64,000 nt of DNA from Oenanthe sinensis (taxonomy: Eukaryota; Streptophyta; Magnoliopsida; Apiales; Apiaceae). This document shows positions 12,566-23,993 of this stretch, piece after piece (position 1 is the stretch's first letter; each line of letters opens with the position of its first letter). Made by a program: the position numbers and the translations under genes. Location of the stretch: contig CM053802.1 of assembly GCA_028671895.1 (NCBI GenBank), forward strand, positions 35,626,201 to 35,690,200, given 5' to 3'. The notes under the pieces are model-generated. The model was not told the origin of the DNA, did not search any database, and saw only the letters and a list, made by a program, of their open reading frames with translations.

Positions 12566-14154
12566 GAGATCAACAAGAACGATCGATTTTTTTTTTCCAA
12601 GAATAGACAATCGATCCTATATGAAATTCTCCCCAGACATGTAGAGAAGCAGTAAGAAATATCAAGCAGAAGGATACATAGGTGTCATTTGATAAATCTG
12701 AACAAATTTTTTTAAATGAATTATAAATCTGAATGGTAGGAAATAGTGTCATTTGATAAAATAAAATCAAAATATCTAAACAACAAAATTTGCATTTTTT
12801 TTAAACTTAAACTTCTTATTTATTAATCAAAATATCTAAACCACAATTTTCCATTTTTTTAAACTTAAATTTTTATTTATTTTTATTATACAGTATATTA
12901 TTAAATTAATCTTGTTTTTGATAAAAAAAATTGTTATTTACTAATTTTATGATTATAATATAAATTATTTTTATTTTTATTAATTATCTTACATTTATTT
13001 ATAAAAATATATGCATAAAAAAATTCATGCAAAAATTAAAAATTTTATCATAAATTGCATTCACATGCATATATGTTTGTAATTTAAAAAGGTATCTAAT
13101 CTTTTTTTATATAATAATGTAGTGTTTCTAAAAAAATATATTTAATAAGTTATATAAATTAGTACTATGTATATATAATATTAATAAAAATTACATAAAA
13201 AGAAAATTTAATATAATATACAATAAGAAAGAATGTTAATCTTGCATGAAGTAAATTTTTATAAATAAAAGTAGAGTTTCCCATTCCAATGGCAATGGCA
13301 ATGGCAAGAGTATCTGGACGGTTCACCAATAAATTTTGAAGTCACTCGTTAAGAAGAATATGGAGTCGTCCAGTAATAAAAATGAATAATCAAATAATCT
13401 TACACTCATTAACAAATGAGGCCTTAAAGACGTACACAATGTTGAAAATATAAAGGTCAGCGAACTCGATGCATACAAGTTGAAACTTATGCGCTAGTTT
13501 GTTACCCGTAAAATTTGTATACATGTGACTTAGATTTTTAATTAAAATATGATCCGATAAATTTGGATTGACAAAGGACTAAACTGTCTTAAGAACGTGA
13601 GCCCAGTATTAAGTAAACGGAGACAAGTTGACACTTGTGATTATAATGGTCGCAAGTTGAGATTCCATTACAGTACCACGTACTTACTACCCACTGGGCC
13701 ACTAGTAGCCTTTACAGCCCTGCCTGTTAAAGTGAAAATAAGTAATTCTACATTTTTACGTTAGATATCATTTTAATTTTTATATGATATATAGTAGATT
13801 TTAGATTTTTGTTTGCGATAACTAAAACATAATGTTAAATATGACTATTTATTTTTTTTATAAATTAATATGCGCGTCAAAATATTAAAGCAATTTTTTT
13901 GAAAACAAATATTAGAGCAATCTTTGATTATGAATTAATTAAGGAGTATAAAACTCATGTTAATTAACATTTTTGTTTTTGTGATCTGTCTAATCAAATA
14001 TCAAGATCCTAAACTGTGGAAATAACATGCTAAAGTTTACGATAATTATCAGTAGGACAACAGACGGTAGAAGCGTCGGTTTTGGGCAAGTAATCTCATG
14101 TGATTTTTAGCACCCAAATTTACGCCATACATAACGCATCCATTACAAATCTTT
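12566..14154. other. AT-rich intergenic DNA
   Basis: No gene is visible. A roughly 62-base direct duplication occupies about 12767-12890; both copies begin AATCAAAATATCTAAAC and end in a T-run plus AAACTTAAA. The rest (12890-13260, 13740-13990) is very AT-rich, probably eroded transposon or plain intergenic DNA. The last few hundred bases should include the promoter of the GASA gene. Confidence 0.6.
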
Positions 14155-14165
14155 CCTATAAATTG
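14155..14165 (+). promoter_or_regulatory. Probable TATA box of the GASA gene
   Basis: CCTATAAATTG lies 110-120 bases before the ATG at 14276. That leaves room for a transcription start near 14190 and a short 5' leader, which is normal for a plant gene. This is a motif call only. Confidence 0.5.
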
Positions 14166-14275
14166 AAACACATCTAACATTCTGCTCTTCATATCATTCT
14201 TACTTCATTCGTATTAATATTTTTCTGCTCCAGTGCTCCTTGGCTATTTCAGCAGCTAGTTTTCGCTTCTTAGGA

Positions 14276-14646
14276 ATGGCCGCGGGACGAGCATTGTTGA
14301 TTTTGTCGTTGCTTTTCTTGATTGCCTCGTTCTCTAATGTTGTCGAGGTATACATAAGACAATGATAGTATCACTTGTTTTATGTTGTTTCAATGGTGTC
14401 ATACTAATAGAATTTGGATTGGTTTTGAATTGAATACAGGGATACAATAGGTTGAGACCGAGAGATTGCAAACCGAGATGCACGTATAGATGCTCAGCAA
14501 CTTCACACAGGAAGCCCTGCATGTTTTTCTGCCAGAAGTGCTGTGCCAAGTGCCTCTGTGTTCCTGCAGGTACTTATGGCAACAAACAAACATGCCCTTG
14601 CTACAATCGCTGGAAGACTCAAGAAGGGCGTCCTAAATGTCCATGA
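14276..14646 (+). CDS. GASA/snakin family secreted cysteine-rich peptide (two exons)
   Basis: Exon 1 is 14276-14347 and exon 2 is 14440-14646, giving 92 residues. Exon 1 encodes a signal peptide: MAAGR, then the hydrophobic stretch ALLILSLLFLIASF. The 92-base intron starts GTATAC and ends ACAG. Exon 2 starts GYNRLRPRDC and carries the 12-cysteine GASA domain, with CMFFCQKCCAKCLC and GTYGNKQTCPCYNRW, ending KCP. All twelve cysteines are present. The domain resembles the GASA4/GASA6 group more than snakin-1, but the variable linker between signal peptide and domain is only about nine residues, which is short. Family members are secreted or wall-associated peptides responding to gibberellin and other hormones and affecting growth, flowering or defence. 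No frameshift or stop is seen. The exact role of this member cannot be told from sequence. Confidence 0.93.
14348..14439 (+). other. Intron of the GASA gene
   Basis: GT-AG intron of 92 bases in phase 0. It starts GTATACATAAG and ends TTGAATACAG. GASA genes usually have an intron near the end of the signal peptide, which fits. Confidence 0.88.
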
Positions 14647-17108
14647 TTTTACATATTCATATGCTGCATGTCTCGTACTCATCTATCTACATATATTTCA
14701 TCTTTCCCAAATAAGTTTATCGAACGATTACACTTATCAACACTCATTTTCTACTATGGGGCATCAGTGTTTTTTGTATTGTTTCTCAACATAGTGCCTG
14801 CGTGCATTATATCATTGTCTATTAGTTTTCCTAGGTCATTCATCAAAAAGTTTAAAGATTATGACAATGTTGTCTTTTAATTTGAAGCATACTGCTGCGT
14901 CCTTGGGCCAAGTCATATAATTAACCATTGCTCCTGTCCTCACTTTCTTCCGAATTCACAATAAAAAAAACAGAGGAGGCTGTGTGTCATGCTCAAATGG
15001 AAACCAAGTGCAAAATGTAATACATAGTAAGATTAGCAACATAAGAAAAAGCACAGAACATGTAGTTGCCTGATTCTTAGTTGAGCATATTTTCACTTGT
15101 CAAGGCCACATACAAGGGTCCGCATTTAGATTTCTCAGGTAAATTTCGTCCCCTCTGCTTCCTATGACAATGCCATAGTAAAACAAGGCCTGCCTAAGTT
15201 TCAGGACAAACTGTTGAGTACAGACCTTGTTAGATGACATCTACTTTCATATTGTCAGGTATAATCAGGAAACCAAAAGCTAATCTAGAGTATCCAAGTA
15301 AATGAGTTTGAACTGTTATACTACTAGTAATTCAAACAGACAAAATATCAACTTCCCAATGCAAACCCTGACAAGAGACTCAAAACCTATATTAGTTTTC
15401 AGGGGTCCAGTTTTTGTACTGCATTCTCAAGTCACAAGACTCACAACATGGCTGCAAAGACAATTGTATAGCTAGAAATCTCAGCAACTCAGTAAAAAGA
15501 AAATAAATATTCTTACTGTCATAAGTCTGTTATTTAGAGAAGCATTTCAATTTAATTTAATTAGTCAGAATCTTTTTTTTTGAAAAACATAGAACCATAG
15601 TTTTCAGTTTTCACTCGGCCATTTTCAATTTTAACCACCAGTGCAATAGAGTACAACCCGCCTTCAATATTTAGTGGTGGCTTAATATTTTATCTTTATG
15701 ATTTATATTTGCTTTTATTCTACTCACAAAATTTTCAGTTTTATTTACTACCATACCACATTAATCCTATAATTACCTAATATTATTGTTCTAAAAATTT
15801 CTCCAACCAATTAATCCTTGCTAATGCTCTACCAATTCAATTTTTAAAAACCAATCAAGTGCTACATATTTTTTTTGAAGTGTATATTTTTAATAAATTA
15901 TAAAATATACAATAATATTTTAATCAAACATATGTTTTAAAATTTATGATACAATAAATATGTACTGATTAATAAACTGATGGAGTAAGATTAATAAATT
16001 TAATTTTATTATATATTACTATAATATATGGTACAAGATTAATACTTCAATTTATCATTCTGATTAATCCCTATTCCCTACAAGGTTGATATGCCCATTA
16101 GATCCCATTATACGATTTTTAAATGTTATAACACATACACAATGGAAATCTAATTTTAGGTATTTCTGGTTTGGAAGGGTTTATTTAGAAAGTCATGAAA
16201 ATATTGGAGCTTGAAATGTTTACAAGGATAGCCCTCTTTCTGAAGTATATCATTCAAAACAAATCAAAAAAACCCTTAGGCCTGGAATTCAGAAGGCTGA
16301 AAATGAAACGTAATCACTGTTCAGGGATACAATGCACAAGCAAAAAGTTCTTCAGTCTAGTCCAACGCGAAGAGTATGAACAGCGACAGAGTAGAAAGCC
16401 CAATAAAAATGTAAATAAAGATTACAGGTTGATAATTTACAGAGTTAGATGACCTTTAGTCCTGGTATTGTCCTCGGCCTCTCAGAATGTATTGTCCTCT
16501 CCCCCCTCTTTCCGAGTGGTCGAGGGTTTAAACATGTAGGCATGTGCGGACTCTTGATTATATATAGTTAACTTATGTAAATAAAAAAAAGGGGGTGACG
16601 TAAAGGGTTGGACGGTCCATTGATGTCACACTCACATGCTTAAACAAAGAGGAATGACAGTTAGCTCCCTTGCCTAAACAATATACTGGATTCGAAAGCT
16701 TAATATATCTCAAATAAGGCCATGAATAAGAAAATTAAACTGATATACAGAGCTGCTGAAAGAATTATATAGTATAGAGTGCAGGTCAAAATATCATGCA
16801 TCAGTAAAACTTATCAATCTATAAAATGATGGAAGGTTCCATCTTATATTTAAAATGAATTGAAAAACATATAATAACACCCAAACCGGAAGCTAACGAT
16901 AACAAAGTCATGAAATGAAAACATAAAGCTCTAAAACATGAAAACCTCTAATAAGCCTAACATTAATATAACAAAAAAGCCAAATGTAAACAAGGTCGAT
17001 AAGCATCAGTCCTTATCCCTCCAGAGTTGAAAATTGGGTTCAGGAAGATTACCAACATAAGACATGTACATCCCGGAAGATGATACAAAAGTGGACATTG
17101 TATTCCCT
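14647..17108. other. Intergenic DNA between the GASA and dyskerin genes
   Basis: The first 300 bases are the likely GASA 3' untranslated region; a possible poly(A) signal, CAATAAAAAA, is near 14960. From 15540 to 16070 the DNA is AT-rich. An 85-codon open stretch at 16195-16452 has no resemblance to a known family. Bases 16980-17108 precede the dyskerin stop codon on its downstream side. No transposon ends or RNA genes were recognised. Confidence 0.6.
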
Positions 17109-18359
17109 CTACTCATCTGCACCATCTTTGCTCTTTTTCTTCTTTTTCTTCTTCTTCTCACTCTTGGTAGCACCAACATCACTGTCAGCAGAAGTTGCAG
17201 GGGAATCACCATTCTCAGCATCTTTGCTCTTCTTCTTTTTCTTCTTATCAGATTTCTCCTCAGTCTCTGGTTTATCCTTTTCCTTGCTCTTCTTTTTCTT
17301 CTCCTTTTTCGGTGTTTCTCCATCCGAAGCAACAACGGCAGCTTCATCATCACCTCCCTTTTCCTTCTTCTTTTTCTTGTCTTTCTTCTCACTCTCCAAA
17401 GCTTCCTCAACCTTTATCTTCTTAGAAAGTTCTGGTAGAGGGCTAGCATCAGTCTCCTCCAGCTTCCTCTTACGCCCCTTCTCGTCATATTCCTTATCCT
17501 TTTTCTTTTTCTTAATCTTCTCATCGCCCTCCTCAACAGTCTCTGTCTTCACAGGTTCACTTACATCCGCAAGGCTGGCAACAATAGAATCTTCACCAGT
17601 AGGAAGAACAACATTCCTCAACCATTCAGCTGGTGTCTTCTCATTCGGTTTCCCATGCTTGTCCAATTTCCCCTCAGCAACCAACTTCTTCTTCATAGAA
17701 GCTTTAGGCCCTAACCCCCACTTCCTAGGATAAGTATCTCTATCCATCACCACCCTCTTAATCTTCGCAACAACCCCATGATCACAAGTAGCCATAACAG
17801 CTGTCGTCATCTCATCAATCCCCAACGCAATTGCCTCACCCTTAGTAGTCATCAAAACAACTTCCTCCCCAACTTCAACATCATTCTCAAACCTCAACAA
17901 CCCTGGAATCATCAACTTAGCCCCATAACAAATCGCATTCACAGCCGAATCCTTCACAACCAACCTCTTATAACTAGTCAAAAGCACCTCAAGTGGCATA
18001 ATAACCCGTCTCAAATAACTCTCATCCCTAAAATTATCAAAAACCCATTGCGCATCCATAACATCATGCATCGTAACCATATTATCCTTCTCCCTCATAA
18101 TCCCCGACCTAACCCTCCTCAACTCTTGCATATGAGCCCCCACACCCAAAATCAAGCCCAAATGAACACACATTGTCCTAACATAAGTCCCCGCCTCACA
18201 CGAAATCCAAAACACAACCAAATGCTTCTCGGCATCATACTCAAGCAACTTACTCTCATAAACAGTCCTAATCCTCAACTGCCTCTTAACCGCGGAAATC
18301 AAAGGAGGCCTCTGAAACACAGCACCAGTCAAACTTTCAAGCGCCCTCGCAACCTTCAC
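17109..18359 (-). pseudogene. CBF5: Dyskerin/CBF5 (NAP57), C-terminal 417 codons
   Basis: Reading from 18359 down to the TAG at 17109, the minus strand is one open frame that resumes at KVARALESLTGAVFQRPPLI and runs through the rest of the TruB catalytic domain (CEAGTYVRTMCVHLG, MQELRRVRSGI). The PUA domain follows (around KDSAVNAICYGAKLMIPGL to GVVAKIKRVVMDRDTYPRKW), then GLGPKASMKKKL and DKHGKPNEKTP. The tail of about 150 residues is rich in Lys and Glu/Asp repeats, the nuclear/nucleolar localisation tail of plant and animal dyskerins. Dyskerin is the catalytic subunit of H/ACA snoRNPs: it converts uridine to pseudouridine in rRNA and snRNA and stabilises telomerase RNA. No stop interrupts this part. 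The N-terminal part lies beyond an LTR retrotransposon at 23989-24461. No introns are seen, in line with other plant genes of this family as I recall. Confidence 0.93.
18355..18359. repeat. Target-site duplication, left copy (TTCAC)
   Basis: The five bases before the Reina-like LTR are TTCAC; the five after the other LTR (23989-23993) are TTCGC. They differ at one base. The right copy fits the ancestral dyskerin reading frame (GAC/GTG/GCG/AAG, encoding DVAK), so the left copy has probably mutated by one G-to-A change. Confidence 0.85.
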
Positions 18360-18668
18360 TGTCACAATTGGGGCGGGAGATTTAGTTGCTAGTTGTTACG
18401 CTGTCGTTTAAGGTCAATTAGTATGCCAGTAATAAGAGTCACATTGTTTAAGAAGAGTCTTATTTTAAATTATTAGCTGGAGTCATGTGCACAGTCACGT
18501 GTTTGTTGGTACTATGGTGTTGGGTGTCCTATATATGTAAGGTCTGCAGAAGTCTGTTAGGAAATTAATGAGAAGAATCTTTCTGTTTTATTTTCTTTTC
18601 CTTCTGTTTATTTTCCTTGTTAGTTCATCTTTTCTCATAACTTTAAAGAATCAGAAAATAGTGTGACA
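18360..18668 (+). repeat. Left (5') LTR of the Reina-like element
   Basis: It starts TGTCACAATTGGGG and ends AATAGTGTGACA; the outermost seven bases form an inverted repeat (TGTCACA/TGTGACA). Relative to the right LTR it has an extra TA in a TATATATG stretch near 18530 and a C instead of A near 18604. Confidence 0.95.
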
Positions 18669-18671
18669 ATT

Positions 18672-18684
18672 TGGTATCAAAGCT
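18672..18684 (+). other. Primer-binding site, initiator tRNA-Met type
   Basis: TGGTATCAAAGC follows the LTR after three bases. It matches the complement of the 3' end of initiator tRNA-Met (TGGTATCAGAGC) with one G-to-A mismatch. Confidence 0.8.
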
Positions 18685-18697
18685 TAATCTTGGGCCA

Positions 18698-21600
18698 ATG
18701 GCGGAGAAAAACCTTCTTCACAAACATGACAAATCAATATCCAACATTGAAGCTAGTTTGGAGCAGCTACAGAACTCTATGGAGCTATTTCAGAAGACAG
18801 TCGAGGAGAAACAAGGTCAAGCTAGTCAATTAATGGAGGATATAGGGGCTCGATTTACACATCTCACCACAATAACCGAAGAGTTAAGCTCAAACTTTGG
18901 TGTGATGTTGAACTGGCTGGCTAAGGATAAAATCTTGAATGAAGAAGGTGAAGCTTCAAGGGTAGCTGGAGGTAAGAATCAAACTCTCTCTTCTAGTGTT
19001 ATTGTGCATACCACACCTCCCACTGAAGGAGAAGGGAGTATAAACCCCAACCATTTTCACCACAAGTCAGATGCTGTTAGGAGCCTGCAGTTTTCTCAAA
19101 AAGACACCCATATACACACATCTATACCACAACAAAACTGGGTTTTTTCTACTCAACCCCACTCTCAAGTATTAATATCACCTCTAAACCATACACATCC
19201 ACCACCTACAAACTACAAACAAGAAGGCTTTGCAAGACCACCACCCCACACACCGCCGGGTTTTCAACACAGTCATGTACCACCATTCATTACAAACCAA
19301 ACTCAGTTTGTTAACCAGGGTAACCAAAACCAAGGGGTTACACACCAATATTGGAACAACTCCTCTGATAACTCACAAAACAAAACTCACAGTGCTTTTG
19401 GGCCATTTAGAATCCCCAAGATGGACTTTCCTAAGTTTGAGGGTAAAGACCCTAGGGGATGGGTGAATAAATGTGAAAAAAATTCTTGTTAAACCCCTAC
19501 ATGGAGTCCACAACTAAGGTTATTTATGCCACTTTATATCTAGAAGGAGAAGCTGATATATGGTTTCAAACAATTCAAAATGAGCAGCCAGGTCTTATAT
19601 GGGAGCAGTTTGTTGAATTGTTGTATCATAGGTTCTCCAAAGGAGGATATGAAAACATAATTGGGCAGTTTAACAAGCTTACGCAAAAAGGAAAAGTTGA
19701 AGAATACATATGCCAGTTTGATGAATTGAGAAAATATGTTGTCTCAATGAATGAGAACCACTCTGAAAGTTATTACGTTGATAGTTTTCTTAGTGGTCTT
19801 AAGGAAGAGATTTCATCGGCCTTGTATCTCAACAAACCTATAACTCTCAAAGATGCAAGGGATAAAGCCAGGAGACAAGAGAATTTAATTGAAGTGATGG
19901 ATAAAAGAAGTAAGGGGTATAGCAAGAATAGTTTTGGAGGTACTTTTAGCAAACAATCGACGGGACCTGTTGTACTCTCTACGGGGATAAAAGAGTCGAG
20001 TAGCAAACCATTACCAACTGGGGTGAAGAAGCTGACCTATAGTGAGATGATGGAGAGGAGGAGTAAGGGCTTATGCTTTAATTGTGATGAGAAGTTTAGT
20101 GCAGGCCATCAATGCAGGAACAAACAAGTGTTTATGATAACTATAGAAGAAGAGTCAAATAGCAGCACTGAGCAAGAAAATTTAGGATGCTGAACAAACA
20201 AGTCAGGCCATCAATGCAGGAACAAACAAGTGTTTATTATTTGGGATGCTGAGGAGGAATGCAACCCATGGGGAAATTTAAATTTGGAGAAACATATAGA
20301 TGGAGACTTGTCCTTACACGCGATTACTGGAACACAAGGTATTCATACCCTGTAGGTGCAAGGTAACATAAAAAATAGAAGAATAAATCTGTTAGTGGAT
20401 AGTGGTTCTAGTCACTCCTTCATATCACATGCATTGGTGAAACATCTCAAGGTTAACACAAGTCCTTGTGCAGATATTAAAATAACAGTGGCTAATGGGG
20501 AGAATCTAACGTGCAATCAGGTAGCTGTGGGTGTAAAGTGGTACATGGCTGGAAGAATGTTTGTTGCTAACTTTCATGTAATCCCTATCGGTGGTTATGA
20601 CATGATTTTGGGGGTCAACTGGATGCGACTGGTCAGTCCAGTCATATTCGACTTCCAATCGGGCTATATATCCATTAAATGGAAGGGAGAAAGGGTGGAT
20701 CTTAAACAAAACAATGATGCGGGCAACATGAAGATCCTGACAACCTTTCAACTTAGTAAGGTGTCAAATGAAGATGCTTACTTTCTTTGCCAAGCAGTAG
20801 CAATGGAAGAAAGTACTGAAAGAGAGGCATTAATTCCTGATGGAGTGATTCAAATCATCAATGAATATGAAGATCTATTTGCTGAACCCAAGGGTTTGCC
20901 ACCGCCAAGGAACCATGATCACTTCATTCCCTTGAAGGAAGGTAGTAATCCTGTATCGTCTAATCCTTATAGATGTCCATATATTCAGAAGAACGAAATT
21001 GAAAAAATAGTAAAGGAGATGCTGGTTAGTGGCATAATAAGGCATAGTACATCCCCGTTTGCATCACCCGTCCTTCTAGTAAGAAAAAAGGATCAAAGTT
21101 GGAGGTTTTGTGTGGATTATAGAGCATTGAACACCTTAACAGTGAAAAATAAATATCCTATACCGATAATTGAGGAGCTCTTGGCGGAATTGAAAGGCAG
21201 CTCAGTGTATTCAAAATTGGATTTAAGGAGTGGTTATCACTAGATAAGAGTACACCCCAATGACATACACAAAACAGCTTTTAAAACTTATGAGGGCCAC
21301 TATGAGTTCATGGTGATGCCATTTGGGCTCACCAATGCACCTGCATCTTTTCAAGCCCTCATGAAAGACATTTTTTCTGACTATATGAGGAAATTCGTGT
21401 TAGTTTTCTTTGATGATATTCTGGTGTATAGTAATGACATCAAACAGCATGAGAAACATTTAAGGTTGGTGTTTGAAGTACTTAAGAAACACAAATTGTT
21501 CATAAGAAGAAAGAAGTGTGAGTTTGCTACTCCTAAGGTCGAATATCTGGGGCATGTCGTATCTAAAGAAGGGGTGTCTGCAGATGTTAAGAAGATTGAG

Positions 21601-23652
21601 GCTATGGTTCAGTGGCCAAGGCCTGCGACTGTTAAGGCATTGCGGGGATTTTTAGGTCTCACGGGGTATTATAGAAGGTTCATCAAAGGTTATGGGGTCA
21701 TAGCTAAGCCCCTCACACAATTGCTCAAAAAGGGTCCTTTTAACTGGAATGAAGAGGCAGAAAGGGCTTTCAAACTTCTCAAGGTTGCCATGTCTACTAC
21801 CCCTGTTCTGGCTATGCCTAACTTTGACAAGCAATTCATTGTGGAAACGGATGCTAGTTATAATGGAATTGGCGCTGTTCTGATGCAGGAGGGACAACCA
21901 ATAGCTTTCCTAAGTAAAGCTTGAGTCCGAGGCACCTTGGTTTATCTACGTATGAAAAAGAGCTGTTAGCAATATTAATGGCAACACAAAAGTGGCGAAC
22001 CTACTTGCTTGGGCAAAGATTTATGATCAAGACAGATCATGAGGCTCTCAAGCACTTTATGGAGCAGAAGTTAACTACAATTCTGCAACAGAAGTGGTTG
22101 TCTAAGATGCTTGGGTTTGATTATGTGATTTTCTATAAAAAGGGGCAAAGAAAATCTTGCGGCTAATGCCCTCTCCAGGATACACGATAAAGGAATTGAA
22201 TGTGCTGGTATTATGGTTAATAAATGTGGTTGGAAGGACGAGCTGAGGTTTAGTTTGGAAGGGGACACAACAACTCAAGATATTATAAATCAGATTATTA
22301 TTCAAGGGCTTCCACCGGATAGGTATGCAATTAAAGAGGGTGTGTTGTTAAAGGAGGGAAAATACTATGTAGGGGGTAGTACTGACTTGAGACAAAAAAT
22401 CTTGCAAACATTACATAACGGTGGTGAAGGTGGCCACTCAGGAACAACTGATACCATCAAGAGAATTGAAGGTCAATTCTACTGGCCTAATTTGAAATCT
22501 GATGTCACTGCTTGGGTGAAAGAGTGTGATATTTGTCAAAGATGCAAGAGCGAACATGTTCCCATGCCTGGGTTGTTACAACCCTTACCCGTGCCGCATG
22601 AATCCTGGGAAACTATCTCGATGGACTTTATGGAAGGTCTTCCCAGGTCAAATGGAAAAGATACAATCTTGGTTGTGGTCGACAAACTAACCAAGTACTG
22701 CCACCTTGTTGCATTATCACACCCCTAGACTACAAGTTCAGTAGCTCAAGCTGTACTGGACAATGTGGTTAAGCTACATGGGATACCAATGGCCATTATC
22801 TCTGATAGAGATCCGATATTTGTAAGCAATTTCTGGAGGGAATTATTCAAAGCTATGGGCACTCAAATTAAGCTTAGCACTGCTTACCTCCCACAAACAG
22901 ATAGTCAAACAGAACGAGTAAATCAATGCATTGAAATGTATTTGAGATGTTTAAGTGGTCAAAAGCCAAAGAATTGGTCCAATTGGTTGTCAATGGCAGA
23001 ATGGTGGTATAACACCACTTTTCATACTGCTATAGGGATGTGCCCCTATAAAGCTCTATACAGCAAAGCCCCGCCTACTATCAATTATCAATCCCCAGTG
23101 ACCAAGATCGAAGCAGTTGACAACTTTATAAGGAACAGGGTAGAGGTGCAGAAATTATTGTAGGAAAACCTCATCAAAGCTCAAGAAAGAATGACTTGGT
23201 ACGCAAATAAAAAACGATCAGATAGGGAGTTTAATGAAGGTGATGAGGTGTTTCTGAAACTCCAGCCTTATAGGCAATCTACAGTGTCCAAGAAAAGCAA
23301 CCAAAAGCTTTCAGCTAAGTATTATGGCCCTTACAAAATTGTGCAGAAAGTTGGAAAGGTGGCTTATAAGCTTGAATTACCACCAGGAGCTAAAATTCAT
23401 CACACTTTTCATGTGTCACAGCTAAAAAAGAAGAATGGAGTTAAGAAACTAGTGCAGACTACACCACCAGGATGGGAGGATGAAGCTGTAGAGGTAAAGG
23501 TTCCAGAATTGATTCTTGATAGGAAATTAGTCAAGAAGGGAAACCGACCAGCAACAATGGTTTTAGTGAAATGGAAGGATGGTTCTCCGGAAGAAGCTTC
23601 ATGGGAATTGTGGGAAGAGTTGATCCGCAAATTTCCTAATTTTCACCCTTGA
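18698..23652 (+). pseudogene. gag-pol polyprotein gene of the Reina-like element, interrupted
   Basis: ATG at 18698 (MAEKNLLHKH) opens a gag with an N-terminal coiled coil. The retrotransposon-gag block follows (EGEADIWFQTIQNEQ), then a zinc-knuckle-like CFNCDEKFSAGHQC at about 20073. The protease motif is LLVDSGSSHSFIS (20390). RT covers about 20980-21560 with VFFDDILVYS. RNase H is about 21800-22200. Integrase covers about 22400-23150, with an H2C2-type CDICQRC zinc finger, SMDFMEG and SDRDPIF. The chromodomain lies near 23560-23640 (VKWKDGSPEEASWELWEEL). Breaks: a frameshift in an A-run near 19480; a duplication and TGA near 20191; TAG at 20353, 21241, 22726 and 23161; frameshifts near 21910 (one base short) and 22145 (one extra G). 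No single full-length protein can be made. Confidence 0.92.
20101..20240 (+). repeat. Partial duplication inside gag-pol
   Basis: The segment GGCCATCAATGCAGGAACAA and the following ACAAGTGTTTAT occur at about 20104 and again at about 20206, 102 bases apart. The second copy sits just behind the TGA at 20191, so the duplication is probably the cause of that break. Confidence 0.8.
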
Positions 23653-23681
23653 GGTCAAGGGTAATTTAACAGAGAGGCAGT

Positions 23682-23988
23682 TGTCACAATTGGGGCGGGA
23701 GATTTAGTTGCTAGTTGTTACGCTGTCGTTTAAGGTCAATTAGTATGCCAGTAATAAGAGTCACATTGTTTAAGAAGAGTCTTATTTTAAATTATTAGCT
23801 GGAGTCATGTGCACAGTCACGTGTTTGTTGGTACTATGGTGTTGGGTGTCCTATATGTAAGGTCTGCAGAAGTCTGTTAGGAAATTAATGAGAAGAATCT
23901 TTCTGTTTTATTTTCTTTTCCTTATGTTTATTTTCCTTGTTAGTTCATCTTTTCTCATAACTTTAAAGAATCAGAAAATAGTGTGACA
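23682..23988 (+). repeat. Right (3') LTR of the Reina-like element
   Basis: 307 bases, TGTCACAATT to GTGTGACA. It is preceded by the short purine-rich stretch AGAGAGGCAG (23671-23680), the probable plus-strand primer. Apart from one substitution and the 2-bp indel it is identical to the left LTR. Confidence 0.95.
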
Positions 23989-23993
23989 TTCGC
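23989..23993. repeat. Target-site duplication, right copy (TTCGC)
   Basis: This copy keeps the ancestral dyskerin codons. Removing the element and one duplication copy joins the two gene parts in frame: 473 + 1246 = 1719 bases, exactly 573 codons including the stop. Confidence 0.9.

Larger units (their letters stand above)
18360..23988 (+). mobile_element. Reina-like Ty3/gypsy chromovirus inserted in dyskerin
   Basis: The element has a 309-bp left LTR, primer-binding site, gag, protease, RT, RNase H, integrase, C-terminal chromodomain, a 307-bp right LTR and a 5-bp target duplication. Short LTRs of about 300 bp plus a chromodomain point to the Reina lineage. It lies in the opposite orientation to dyskerin. 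The two LTRs differ by one substitution and one 2-bp TA indel, so the insertion is young. Its single polyprotein frame is nevertheless broken by stops and frameshifts. Confidence 0.92.

Noticed and set aside
14543..14880. Two overlapping open frames after the GASA domain and one opposite to it
   Set aside because: They overlap the GASA exon in other frames or lie in its 3' untranslated region; no family resemblance.
16490..16560. A tRNA-like word (CCGAGTGGTCGAGGGTTTAA) that might mark a SINE or tRNA
   Set aside because: No cloverleaf, second promoter box or acceptor stem could be made from the surrounding bases.
17080..17733. 217-codon Ser/Phe-rich open frame on the + strand, and other frames at 17006-17438 and 17778-18392
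   Set aside because: They are shadows of the Lys/Glu-rich tail and body of dyskerin on the minus strand.
19470..19495. A programmed frameshift between gag and pol in the Reina-like element
   Set aside because: The shift falls inside gag in a run of seven A. Family members have a continuous frame, so mutation is more likely.
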